Of a DNA stretch of 64,000 nt, positions 19,435 to 27,827 are shown piece by piece. Every line of letters starts with the position of its first letter. Position 1 is the stretch's first letter. The DNA is from Bacillota bacterium (GTDB lineage: Bacteria > Bacillota > Clostridia > Acetivibrionales > DTU013), in assembly GCA_023412665.1 (NCBI GenBank), contig JAEZCA010000046.1:62001-126000 (forward strand). Reading direction: 5' to 3'. The notes below the pieces were generated by a model. It did no database searches. It was not told the origin of the DNA and saw only the letters and a list, made by a program, of their open reading frames with translations. A program made the position numbers and the translations under genes.

Positions 19435-19470
19435 CGGGAGGGAATTGATCCCCGGATCAACTCCCTCCCG
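19435..19470 (-). terminator. Strong stem-loop after the solute-binding-protein gene
   Basis: Arms 19435-19451 and 19454-19470 pair over 17 positions with one mismatch; the stem begins CGGGAGGGA and the tip is GATCC. It follows the binding-protein stop by about 16 bases on the minus strand. The run of U after it is poor, so partial termination or 3'-end protection is as likely as full termination. Confidence 0.65.
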
Positions 19471-19485
19471 TATAAAGCCATAGTT

Positions 19486-21279
19486 CTATTTTGCAGCCGC
19501 ATTTTTGGCATCCAGCTCGATCTGCCATTTCGCCAAATCAAACTTAGCCAGTTCTTCGTATCCGTTACCTATCATCTGTTCCACCATCTCATCCCAAAGA
19601 GCGTCGAACTTGGACTCGCTTCCGCAGTAGATCATCTTCCAGGAATACTCTTCCAGAACGTCGCCGCAGGAATTACGGTAAACAGCTATGTCGTTTGTGT
19701 CGCTCGGCAGTGTTACACTGACATTCGGGCTTACCAGCAGCTTGTTATTCTTCTTCATCCATTCTGCAGGCTCACTTGCACCGAATTTAGCAGCCCAGTC
19801 CTTCTTCATCTGGGTCTGTGTAGCAGCCTTGTATGTGCTCCAATATGTTCTTGCGTAAGGCTCTCCGGTTTTCGGATTTGTGCTGATCGAGTCAACGATC
19901 CACTGGTTGATTGCATTGTTTCCGTCATTGTAGCCGCCGCCGCCAAATTCTTCAGGAACCGGCAGGTTATCCATCAGCGCGTTTTCATTCATAATAGTGA
20001 ATTTGCCGTCAGCGCCTCTTGTATAGTTGAAGCCTTCAATACCATTATGCTGGAATTCCACTCCGTCCGGACTTGCATACCAGTCAAGGAACTCCATGAT
20101 CCTTGCATACTTCTCATCATCAACACCTGCGCCTACGCCTATTACGCGTCCGCTTCCGTAGTATGTATCGGAATCAGCATAATATTTCTGGTCCATTACA
20201 GGAATAAAAATGAATGCGGAGCCATCGGCAAGCCTTTCCTGTGTGTTCCAGAACCCCTGCTGCCAGCTATACCAGAGAAGGTGTACGCGTCCCGATGATA
20301 TTTTCGGATGTACTGCGTTCCAATCCTGATCCTTGGAGTCGGGATCGATAAGGCCTCTCTGCTGCGCATCGAACAGGAAGCGAAGCAACTTGTAGTAGGT
20401 ACCGGTCTTGTCAGTCAGGTTGTAGAATGTTCCGTCGGGCTTTAATACAACAGAACCCTTTATTTTTTCACCATACCAGGTGGTCAGCTGAACAACGTTT
20501 GCGATACCAAGCATATTGTCACCGCCGTCCCAGTCAGGCCACAGAGTCATAGCATATGCCGGATCACCGTCGTCATTCTTCGGATGGATCTTCTGTATTT
20601 CCGCCAGTGCATCCAAAAGTCCGTTCAGGTCTTTGATTTCAGGCGCACCTATTTTCTGATACAGATCCCAGCGAAGCTGAGGGCTTGAATAAATAACATC
20701 CTGCGAATAAGCCGTCGGAGATGTATTCGTCATCTGTACAGGGATACCGTAAATCTTTCCTGCATCGTTTCCAGGAAGTCCATTATTATATACATCGATC
20801 TGCTTCTTGTACTCCATCAGATTAGGATATTTTGCTATATCAGCGGTGATATCCTTAATGATTCCATTCTGCATACAATCTGCAAACTGAGTCGGCTCAA
20901 GGAGCACTATATCGCCCAGATTGCCAGAGCTCAGACGTGTCTGGTATAATGCGTCACCGGCCACCTGTGGTGCCAGTATGTTGATAGCTAGATTGAATCT
21001 GTCTTTTATTACCTTGTCAAACCAGCCGCTCTGCAAGCCCTGATAGTTTGCAGCTACGTCATAAAAGTCGATTGTCAGCTGCTTGTCATGCGAAATAGCT
21101 TGAACTCCTCCGCTGTCCGCTCCGCTGTCTTCCCCGGTGTCATTTTGTGCTCCGCTGTCTGCCGGCGGTGCTGGAACAGGATCCTTGCTTTCGACTGCAG
21201 TAGTGCCGCAGCCCGTCAATGCTACTGTTGCAGCAAGCGATATCGCCAGCACTAATGATAGTAACCTCTTGAACCTCAT
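19486..21279 (-). CDS. Sugar ABC transporter solute-binding lipoprotein (LplA type)
   Basis: A family-1 extracellular binding protein, 597 residues, of the long type that pairs with LplB/YtcP permeases. The start is ATG 21279 after AAGGAGG; an upstream in-frame ATG has no ribosome binding site. The lipobox is ALTGC near residue 26, followed by a Pro/Asp/Ser/Gly-rich linker. It probably captures arabinoxylan- or xylan-derived oligosaccharides, inferred from the GH51 and esterase genes around it. The ligand itself is not determined by sequence. Confidence 0.88.
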   Translation of the reverse strand: MRFKRLLSLVLAISLAATVALTGCGTTAVESKDPVPAPPADSGAQNDTGEDSGADSGGVQAISHDKQLTIDFYDVAANYQGLQSGWFDKVIKDRFNLAINILAPQVAGDALYQTRLSSGNLGDIVLLEPTQFADCMQNGIIKDITADIAKYPNLMEYKKQIDVYNNGLPGNDAGKIYGIPVQMTNTSPTAYSQDVIYSSPQLRWDLYQKIGAPEIKDLNGLLDALAEIQKIHPKNDDGDPAYAMTLWPDWDGGDNMLGIANVVQLTTWYGEKIKGSVVLKPDGTFYNLTDKTGTYYKLLRFLFDAQQRGLIDPDSKDQDWNAVHPKISSGRVHLLWYSWQQGFWNTQERLADGSAFIFIPVMDQKYYADSDTYYGSGRVIGVGAGVDDEKYARIMEFLDWYASPDGVEFQHNGIEGFNYTRGADGKFTIMNENALMDNLPVPEEFGGGGYNDGNNAINQWIVDSISTNPKTGEPYARTYWSTYKAATQTQMKKDWAAKFGASEPAEWMKKNNKLLVSPNVSVTLPSDTNDIAVYRNSCGDVLEEYSWKMIYCGSESKFDALWDEMVEQMIGNGYEELAKFDLAKWQIELDAKNAAAK

Positions 21280-21374
21280 AAATAGACCTCCTTCTAATAT
21301 TTTGATAGTTCTATAATCAACGATGAAGGCACAAGTCTTCATCGTTCATCATCTCTGACATTTTGCAATCCATT

Positions 21375-22376
21375 CTAGCCTTTTACGGCACCGATCATGA
21401 TCCCCTTTACAAAGAACCTCTGGAAGATCGGATATACCAGGATGATAGGCGTCACAACAAGGATCGTGACGGTCATTCGAACCGATGTCGCCGTTTGCGC
21501 CTTTGCCAGGCTCGCAGCAATATCCACTGTCCCCGATGAGTTATTTATCAGTCCCTTCAGGGAGTTTGCCTGGTTGATGTATTGATAAAGCACAAACTGC
21601 AGTGTAAAGAGCTTGTTATCAGTCACCAGCAGCAGCGTATCCTGGAAGGAATTCCACTGTGCCACTGCCGCGAATATCGCGATGGTTGCCAGGATCGGCT
21701 TGATAACCGGAAGCATGACCCTAAAAAAGATAGTCAGAGTACCCGCCCCGTCGATCTCCGCAGCCTCCTGAAGCTCCTTGGGTGTGGATTCCACAAAGGT
21801 CTTACACAGTACAATGTAGAAGGGCTGTACGACGACCGGCCATATATAGCCCCAGAAGTTATTCGTAAGACCCAAATTCATCATTGTAATAAACCAGGGA
21901 ATGATTCCGGCATTGAAATACATGGTCACTACCACGAACCGGTACCAGAACTTCCTGCCCCACATTGTATCCTTTGTAAACATGTAACCAAGGAACGCTG
22001 CGAACAAAACAGTAAGAAGCGTTCCGACCAACGTCCTTGCAAGCGAGATTTGAAGCGCGTTGAACAGATCCGGGATCTTTAACACATTAACATAGTTTGT
22101 GAAATGCACCTTTAACGGCCAGAACAATACCTTTCCCTTATCACTCAGGTCATTTGCACTGATTGAGTTTATAAAAATATAGTAAAACGGATAAACACAT
22201 AAAAAGGCAAATATCGAATACACAACATATGTTATAAAGCTAATGAGCCTGTCACCTATGCTGACGTGCATTTTTTTGTGCTTTTTCACGCCTTTCGTAC
22301 CAGGGTCAAGTCTGATCTCCTGCCCGGCCGCCGTACCAGCCTGCAATTCATATTTGGGTACATTTGATTCGCTCAT
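21375..22376 (-). CDS. Sugar ABC transporter permease (YtcP/LplC type)
   Basis: A CUT1 permease of 333 residues with a long cytoplasmic N-terminus and six membrane segments. The coupling-helix EAA motif reads EAAEIDGAGTLTIFFRVMLP. The start ATG 22376 follows GGGAGGG; 25 residues of open frame upstream are untranslated. The C-terminus RFFVKGIMIGAVKG is typical of this subfamily. It forms the channel with the permease encoded just upstream. No ATPase gene is present in the locus, so a shared MsmK/UgpC-type ATPase elsewhere must energise it. Confidence 0.9.
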   Translation of the reverse strand: MSESNVPKYELQAGTAAGQEIRLDPGTKGVKKHKKMHVSIGDRLISFITYVVYSIFAFLCVYPFYYIFINSISANDLSDKGKVLFWPLKVHFTNYVNVLKIPDLFNALQISLARTLVGTLLTVLFAAFLGYMFTKDTMWGRKFWYRFVVVTMYFNAGIIPWFITMMNLGLTNNFWGYIWPVVVQPFYIVLCKTFVESTPKELQEAAEIDGAGTLTIFFRVMLPVIKPILATIAIFAAVAQWNSFQDTLLLVTDNKLFTLQFVLYQYINQANSLKGLINNSSGTVDIAASLAKAQTATSVRMTVTILVVTPIILVYPIFQRFFVKGIMIGAVKG

Positions 22377-22399
22377 TACTATCCCTCCCGTCTCAATAG

Positions 22400-23320
22400 C
22401 TAAATGAAGCCCTGGCCTCTTACCATCTTGGATACTCCATTTGTAATGCACAGCAGAATAATGCTGACTACACTCTTGAACATGCTGATCGCAACGGAGA
22501 GGGAATAGCCTCCGTTCCCCATGGCCAGATTGTACACATACAGGTCGAGGACCTGGATATAATCCTTGTTGAATGCATTCTGGAATACATAGAACTGCTC
22601 AAAACCATTTGACAGGAAGTTGGCCAGATTCAGCATGATAATAACAAAATATGTGGGCAGCAGGCTCGGGATTGTAATGTGCCATATGATCCTCATCCTC
22701 GAAGCCCCGTCGACCTTTGCCGCCGTTATCATCTCCTCGTCGATGCCTGCGATGGCTGCGATATACATGATCGCCGCCCATCCGGCATTTTTCCAGGTCA
22801 GCCACAGCCACATCTTGAACCATATGTGATCTGCGGATGCCAGGAATATCTCCGGCTCCTTGATAATCCCGAGATTCATCAAAACGACATTGACAGCGCC
22901 TGTGCTGCTGAAAACAGAATACGCGACGGAGTATACCAAAACCCAGCTGATAAAGTTCGGCAGTGTTGTTGCTGTCTGAACAAATCTCTTGAATTTATTG
23001 AACTTTATCTCATTGAGGAATATGGCGAACATCATCGGAAACCAAGAAAACGCAAGGCTCAGTCCGCTGATGGCAAAGGTATTTCTCAAGACCTCTATCA
23101 GCTGGTTGATCCTGACCTTGTTCGATACCATTGTCTGGAACCATTTCAGTCCGACAAATTTTTCCCAGGTCAACGGGAACGGCGGCTTATAATCGAAAAA
23201 CGCATAAAACCATCCATACAGCGGATAGTATGAAAAAATTGCTACGATAGCCAGAAATGGCACAATATACAGGAATTCGCGATATGATCTGGCCTTTCTG
23301 CTATTCTTGATTAACCTCAT
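22400..23320 (-). CDS. Sugar ABC transporter permease (LplB type)
   Basis: A CUT1 permease of 306 residues with six membrane segments and the EAA-type loop AAKVDGASRMRIIWHITIPS. ATG 23320 is eight bases after GGGGG; a GTG six bases upstream is too close to that site. It precedes the second permease by 23 bases and follows GH51 by 32, forming one transcript with them. Confidence 0.9.
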   Translation of the reverse strand: MRLIKNSRKARSYREFLYIVPFLAIVAIFSYYPLYGWFYAFFDYKPPFPLTWEKFVGLKWFQTMVSNKVRINQLIEVLRNTFAISGLSLAFSWFPMMFAIFLNEIKFNKFKRFVQTATTLPNFISWVLVYSVAYSVFSSTGAVNVVLMNLGIIKEPEIFLASADHIWFKMWLWLTWKNAGWAAIMYIAAIAGIDEEMITAAKVDGASRMRIIWHITIPSLLPTYFVIIMLNLANFLSNGFEQFYVFQNAFNKDYIQVLDLYVYNLAMGNGGYSLSVAISMFKSVVSIILLCITNGVSKMVRGQGFI

Positions 23321-23352
23321 CCTCACAGCCCCCTTGTTTTAGATAAAAGCGC

Positions 23353-25875
23353 TCAGACGCGTTTTCTCAGTCTGATCACGTTTGCAGAAAGCGCGGGTGC
23401 TTCGTAAATAAACTCTTTTGCCGCGCTGGTCAGTCTATATGTGTTGTCATGTATTTGCCGGGGTTGTTCAAAGCTATTCTCTGCAGTTTTTTCACCGCTG
23501 ATCCTGCAGACCTCGTATTGATCCTCCACCTCACAGTCCAGTATGATCTCGATGTCCTGTTCCTCTTCAGATATATTGACTGCTTTGATAATGATCTCCG
23601 AATCAGTATCGCAGGCCACAGAGGCAATCGCCCGGAAGGCCGGTACAGCCGCTTCATGCAGCAGCTTCCCGTTAAGGTATAAAAGCATCCTTTTACCGTC
23701 AGCCTCATATCGGAAGTGATTGAAGGCTCCAGCCTCCAATTCAGCCTCAACCGCTGCTGACAACTCTATTTCGTGCGGGGATGACCTCTCAATGAAGGTG
23801 CTTGTTCCGTCTTTTATCCTCCACAGGAACGGATTTACATTCTCGGCGTTCCATTCCCTCGGCGGCTTTGTTTCATCAGGCACATAGACCGTTTTAGGAA
23901 GTCTTGAGCTGTAAACGCCGATGGTGATTTCCTTTCCTGTCTCTGCAAGGACCTCTATCTCAAAAGTGCCAGCGGTGGCTTCCTCTTCTCCAAAAACTAT
24001 AAATACCTTTTCAAGATCAACACCTGAGAGCATCTTGCTTTCATCGATCTGCTCCTTGTCCGGCGCCGTCACAATAAAGCCCGCTGCGTCCGGTCCGTTC
24101 CCAAGGATGCTGTTTGTCTGTGCCTCGACATGCCCCATCAGCTCATGGGTAGCCTGTACTTCCTTTCCGTTCCATTTGGCATTCCTGTAACGCAGTCCCG
24201 GCGCTCCAAGCACAGAACCCATCCCTTTCACGGGCCTGTAGATCTTCTGTGATTCTTCAGTGGAAGCTAGTACATACTCTCCCCTGTTGCTGCTAAAGAG
24301 CTTCCAGACATAATATGATGGTATTCCGAAGCTTTCAGTATTATCAAAGCGAATCATATTAGGGAACCACGAACTATAATCGACATTCTCCAAAAAAGGA
24401 GCATAGGATATGAAATTGACCACATCCTGGTTCCTTTCAGCTCCTATGAGAAACGCCGCTTCCCCAAGAGCCCCGTACAGCTGGCCTACATAGCCCCTGA
24501 CTACCGACACCTCTCCCAGAAATATCTTTGGTCCCTTTCTGTCATAGCTGTCATAATAATTTATATTCTCTGCAAAGTACTCTGCTGTATTGTAAAAGTG
24601 CTCATCCACGATATCAACGGGCAGGCCCTTTTGCTCCACATGGGTATTGGCCACAAATTTGATCCACGGGTAATGATGATGGATCGCCTCATAGCATTTC
24701 AGATACCGCTCCTCATAGTCAGGCCCGAAATTCTCATTGCCGATCTCCATGTAATTCATTTTAAAAGGTGCGGGATGTCCCATTTCTGCACGCAGCCCGC
24801 CCCATTTGCTGTCCGCGGGTCCCAGTGCGTATTCAAGCGCATCCAGTGTATCCTGGATCATGTCCTCCAGCTCCCGGCCTTCCATAAGCACTGATTTTCT
24901 GGCCTGGCAGGTCATGCCGCAGTTGAAGACGTACAGCGGTTCCATATCCAGATCCTCACAAAGCTGCAGATACTCATGAAAGCCAAGTCCGTTGCTGGTG
25001 GTGTAGTGCCACATCAGCAGCTGGCTCGGCCGCTCCCAGACCGGCCCGACAGTATTGCGGAAGTACATGGCAGTCGACGGGCTGAAGCCCTCTACGATGC
25101 ACCCGCCGGGGAATCTGAGAAACTTGGGTTTTAGTGCCGCTGTCTTCTCTACGATATCCTTCCTGAGGCCATGCCCCATATATGTATCAGCCGGCATCAG
25201 AGAGACAAATCCGAATTTTACCTTGCCTCCCTCATGACAGCAAATCTCAAGCTCAGCATCCTTAGAATCAGCCTCTGCGGTCAATACCGCCTCGTAGCGT
25301 GTATACTTTCCATTGTGACCTGTGCTATTGTGACTTGTGCCGCCGACTGTAAATTTCGTGCTGCAAAAGGTTCGGTCCCCTTCCTTAACAGAAACGGTCA
25401 GCGTCTTCTCTTCGTTGGATTTGGCAAACATGTAGAAAATATATGATGAGCCTTTTTTCTGTGGGATACCCTTAAAGCCTTCATTCCGTATGCAGCCCTC
25501 GCTGCCGAAGTCTGCAGTCAGAGCAGCCCGTCTGTGTGGGTTCAAAGTGTCGCAGGTATCTAGCTCTATCGTCGCATTGCTGCTGTACCAGGCCGGAATA
25601 GGGGTGTATTGTGTGCCGTTATTGCGGATCCATTTTGATAGGCCTTCCCCATGGTTGAATTCATCACGCCAGCCTGAGCCCGAGACCATTGCATATCCAT
25701 TGTCTACTGCAGTGCAGTCCGCAGGCGGGATCGAATCCTCAAAGCTCCTGTTTCTGATCAGCTCGGGATACAGGCCTCCGTCCCCAGCTCTGTTTATATC
25801 TTCAAAAAAGATTCCATATAGATGTTCCGCAACAGGGATTTTTCTTTCCTTTGTTTTTATAGCAATTCTGCTCAT
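23353..25875 (-). CDS. Alpha-L-arabinofuranosidase, GH51
   Basis: An intracellular glycosidase of 840 residues that would remove arabinofuranosyl side chains from arabinoxylan or arabinan oligosaccharides. The GH51 opening VAEHLYGIFFEDINRAGDGG is followed by a carbohydrate-binding-like region (~55-230), the barrel, and a C-terminal beta domain. The acid/base is Glu381 in EIGNEN. Glu455 in LGEVSV lies where relatives have the GEYA nucleophile segment. ATG 25875 follows GAGGGGG. It is the first gene after the LacI-controlled promoter, and no signal peptide is present, so substrates are imported first. Family assignment is firm. Confidence 0.92.
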   Translation of the reverse strand: MSRIAIKTKERKIPVAEHLYGIFFEDINRAGDGGLYPELIRNRSFEDSIPPADCTAVDNGYAMVSGSGWRDEFNHGEGLSKWIRNNGTQYTPIPAWYSSNATIELDTCDTLNPHRRAALTADFGSEGCIRNEGFKGIPQKKGSSYIFYMFAKSNEEKTLTVSVKEGDRTFCSTKFTVGGTSHNSTGHNGKYTRYEAVLTAEADSKDAELEICCHEGGKVKFGFVSLMPADTYMGHGLRKDIVEKTAALKPKFLRFPGGCIVEGFSPSTAMYFRNTVGPVWERPSQLLMWHYTTSNGLGFHEYLQLCEDLDMEPLYVFNCGMTCQARKSVLMEGRELEDMIQDTLDALEYALGPADSKWGGLRAEMGHPAPFKMNYMEIGNENFGPDYEERYLKCYEAIHHHYPWIKFVANTHVEQKGLPVDIVDEHFYNTAEYFAENINYYDSYDRKGPKIFLGEVSVVRGYVGQLYGALGEAAFLIGAERNQDVVNFISYAPFLENVDYSSWFPNMIRFDNTESFGIPSYYVWKLFSSNRGEYVLASTEESQKIYRPVKGMGSVLGAPGLRYRNAKWNGKEVQATHELMGHVEAQTNSILGNGPDAAGFIVTAPDKEQIDESKMLSGVDLEKVFIVFGEEEATAGTFEIEVLAETGKEITIGVYSSRLPKTVYVPDETKPPREWNAENVNPFLWRIKDGTSTFIERSSPHEIELSAAVEAELEAGAFNHFRYEADGKRMLLYLNGKLLHEAAVPAFRAIASVACDTDSEIIIKAVNISEEEQDIEIILDCEVEDQYEVCRISGEKTAENSFEQPRQIHDNTYRLTSAAKEFIYEAPALSANVIRLRKRV

Positions 25876-25927
25876 AAACAACCCCCTCATACTTGATCCC
25901 TGCAGCCAGGCTATTGCAATTAATCGT

Positions 25928-25946
25928 TAGTAAATCGTTTTACCTA
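25928..25946. promoter_or_regulatory. LacI-family operator O1 in the GH51 promoter
   Basis: TAGTAAATCGTTTTACCTA contains the near-palindromic core GTAAAWCGWTTTAC with the central CG of LacI-family sites. It begins 9 bases downstream of the -10 box on the minus strand, thus over the start of transcription, an ideal repression position. An 18/19 identical copy is at 26093-26111. Confidence 0.75.
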
Positions 25947-25954
25947 ATATATAT

Positions 25955-25983
25955 ATTATATTCACAAGCCAACGCTTAGTCAA
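25955..25983 (-). promoter_or_regulatory. Promoter of the GH51/sugar importer operon
   Basis: On the minus strand TTGACT (25978-25983) and TATAAT (25955-25960) are 17 bases apart. Transcription should begin around 25948, inside operator O1. The leader to the GH51 start is about 70 bases. Confidence 0.8.
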
Positions 25984-26092
25984 CAACAAATGTTAATATA
26001 ACACAACAATTTCAGTGCAATATCATTGATGTTTGTCTATGTTATTTGCATTTAATAAAGATTCAGAGTAGATATTCGATGCTTACAGGTGC

Positions 26093-26111
26093 TAGTAAAT
26101 CGTTTTATCTA
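26093..26111. promoter_or_regulatory. LacI-family operator O2, upstream copy
   Basis: TAGTAAATCGTTTTATCTA differs from O1 by one base and lies 165 bp from it, about 110 bp upstream of the -35 box. The pair would allow repression by DNA looping by a tetrameric or paired LacI-type protein. Confidence 0.7.
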
Positions 26112-26157
26112 TTTTTTAACAAACAATAATATATTATTACAATCGAGCGTATTTTTT

Positions 26158-26205
26158 GACAAAAAAAAAGAACAGATTCTTAATCTCCAGCGATAAAAAT
26201 CTGTC
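26158..26205 (-). terminator. Intrinsic terminator of the LacI regulator gene
   Basis: On the minus strand an imperfect stem built on ACAGATT/AATCTGT (26172-26178 with 26198-26204, extended inward with mismatches) is followed by C and nine T residues. It lies about 50 bases after the regulator stop codon and separates it from the GH51 operon. Confidence 0.75.
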
Positions 26206-26255
26206 CATTTATTCAACAATCTTCACTTTTTATCATTTAATTAAACGAAGCTTCG

Positions 26256-27299
26256 TCATTTGGCATCCCTGACGGAATTGCGTTCAATTATCCTGCATGG
26301 TATCTTGACAATTTCTGCGGCTTCACTGGCCTCATTATCTTCCATCAGTGACCTGATCATGAGCTCGGCTGATTTTGTGCCGATTTCAGCGAAAGGTAAC
26401 TCATTTGTTGTGAGAGCAGGCTTTAAATATCCGGATATCTCCACGTTGTCATATCCCACCAGGGAAATATCCTCTCCGACCTTCATACCATGCTCATACA
26501 GATAGTCATATACACCTGCCGCCATATCGTCGTTCATGCAGAAAATGGCGGTAACGCCCTCCTTTATCAGCTCTCCGCACTCCTGATAGCCCGACTGTCT
26601 TTTCCAATCCCCATATCTGATCCAGTCAGGGTTATACAGTATCCTGTCCTCATATAATGCCTTCTGATAACCAAGGCTTCTTTTCTGAGTATGCATGTTA
26701 TCGGCAGTCCCGGCGATCATGCCGATTTTCCGGTGACCCTTGGATATCAGATACCTGGTCACATCATATCCGCCCTTCTCGTCATCAATTACGACGGAAG
26801 TGAATTTGGGAGACTTTGAATATGCATATACGACCATTGCAGGGACCTTGAAATCATCAGGAAAACAGTTTATGATCCTACCATGTCCTGCGACATACAT
26901 AATGCCATCCACTTTTATGGAAAGCAGCTCCTGGATGGCTGGCTGCAGCACTGACTGCAGCTTCTTTTCATCCTCATACCATGTGTTTCTCCACTTGTCG
27001 TACATGCGCATGTTTATCAGGATCGTCCTGTAATTCATATCCTCGCAGTAAGCCATGATCCTTTCGACGATAGGAGGAGAGCTGAACTGTATCAGATCTT
27101 CGGTAATGATGCCTATGATGTTCGTTTTTTGCTTTCTCATACCCTGAGCAAAATAGTTAGGCTGGTAGCCGGTCTGCTTCACGACCTCCAGTACTCTCTG
27201 CCTGGTGGCCTCGCTTACCTTTAGCTTGCCATTCAATATATTCGATATGGTCGATGTCGAAACACCACACATATCTGCGATTTCTTTCTGTGTAATCAA
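26256..27299 (-). CDS. LacI-family transcriptional repressor
   Basis: A 347-residue regulator with an N-terminal helix-turn-helix (QKEIADMCGVSTSTISNIL, residues ~4-22), hinge, and a periplasmic-binding-protein-like effector domain. It begins at a TTG with AAAGGGA upstream. It lies directly upstream of the GH51/importer operon and two matching LacI-type operators lie in that promoter, so local repression relieved by an arabinose- or xylose-containing oligosaccharide is the likely job. The effector is unknown. Confidence 0.9.
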   Translation of the reverse strand: MITQKEIADMCGVSTSTISNILNGKLKVSEATRQRVLEVVKQTGYQPNYFAQGMRKQKTNIIGIITEDLIQFSSPPIVERIMAYCEDMNYRTILINMRMYDKWRNTWYEDEKKLQSVLQPAIQELLSIKVDGIMYVAGHGRIINCFPDDFKVPAMVVYAYSKSPKFTSVVIDDEKGGYDVTRYLISKGHRKIGMIAGTADNMHTQKRSLGYQKALYEDRILYNPDWIRYGDWKRQSGYQECGELIKEGVTAIFCMNDDMAAGVYDYLYEHGMKVGEDISLVGYDNVEISGYLKPALTTNELPFAEIGTKSAELMIRSLMEDNEASEAAEIVKIPCRIIERNSVRDAK

Positions 27300-27415
27300 A
27301 ACTCAGTCCCTTTCCGGTAATTGTGCTTATGAAAATGCAACGACATTTATATAATAACTATAAAGACATTATTATTGCAATAGATGTTTTATACAATATA
27401 GTTAATATCACCATG

Positions 27416-27609
27416 CATCTCTTATTTCCCAGGGCAATAGGAAGAAGGGTGTACAAAAATTCAACTGTTTCAGTCTAAACTGTTCATTTTCCAGGTGTTT
27501 AATTGGATAATGCAATTGGACAACCGTATTATGTAACACAATAGCGAGCGAATCATGACATTTGGGCAAATTTATCATAAAAGAGTTGATTTTTTGCACA
27601 CTCTACTAT
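27416..27609 (+). repeat. Dispersed 194-bp repeat, copy A, with MITE-like inverted ends
   Basis: About 80% identical by eye to 62930-63122 in the same orientation. Within it, 27443-27607 is bounded by 24-base inverted ends (AGAAGGGTGTACAAAAA at the left; the complement of TTTTTTGCACACTCTACT at the right), about 19/24 matching. There is no long open frame. It fills part of the 27300-27823 gap between the regulator gene and DUF2877. Confidence 0.7.
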
Positions 27610-27660
27610 GCCCTCAATCAGAGTCGAACTGGTGACCTCATCCCTACCGTGGGATAGATA
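27610..27660 (-). other. tRNA 3'-half-like fragment
   Basis: On the minus strand the segment reads like the 3' half of a tRNA: GGGATGAGGTC, T-arm ACCAG-TTCGACT-CTGAT with the GTTCGA signature, then TGAGGGCA as an acceptor strand. No matching 5' acceptor or D-arm is present, and the T-stem has a mismatch, so it is not a functional tRNA. The part GGTGACCTCATCCCTACCG also occurs near copy B of the dispersed repeat (63173 onward). Confidence 0.35.
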
Positions 27661-27712
27661 ATGCATTAGCATATGAAATGAATAATCGGAAAAAGCTTTG
27701 AGAATACACTGT

Positions 27713-27741
27713 TTGTATCAGTCGTCCGAAGTTGGTATAAT
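27713..27741 (+). promoter_or_regulatory. Orphan promoter pointing into the end of the DUF2877 gene
   Basis: TTGTAT (27713-27718) and TATAAT (27736-27741) with 17-base spacing on the plus strand. An AGGAGGG site and a 12-codon frame follow (27789-27827). A transcript from here would run antisense to the minus-strand operon. Confidence 0.45.
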
Positions 27742-27788
27742 GATACTAAAAAAATGTTGGCGACATTGGTGAATAGGAGGGTTGTTTG

Positions 27789-27827
27789 ATGTCTTGTTAC
27801 TATGTGTCTGAGGGGTTTTCATGTTAA
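27789..27827 (+). pseudogene. 12-codon minigene or truncated gene start
   Basis: ATG 27789 is well placed after AGGAGGG and encodes MSCYYVSEGFSC before TAA at 27825-27827, which overlaps the stop codon of the opposing DUF2877 gene. With a promoter and ribosome binding site but almost no body, it looks like the start of a gene lost by rearrangement, or a leader peptide. The product is not recognised. Confidence 0.3.

Noticed and set aside
27416..27609. Insertion sequence with a transposase
   Set aside because: The element is only about 165 bp between its inverted ends and has no coding frame; a non-autonomous repeat is the most that can be said.
27610..27660. Functional tRNA gene on the minus strand
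   Set aside because: Only a 3'-half-like sequence is present; no 5' acceptor strand or D-arm, and the anticodon loop would have six bases.
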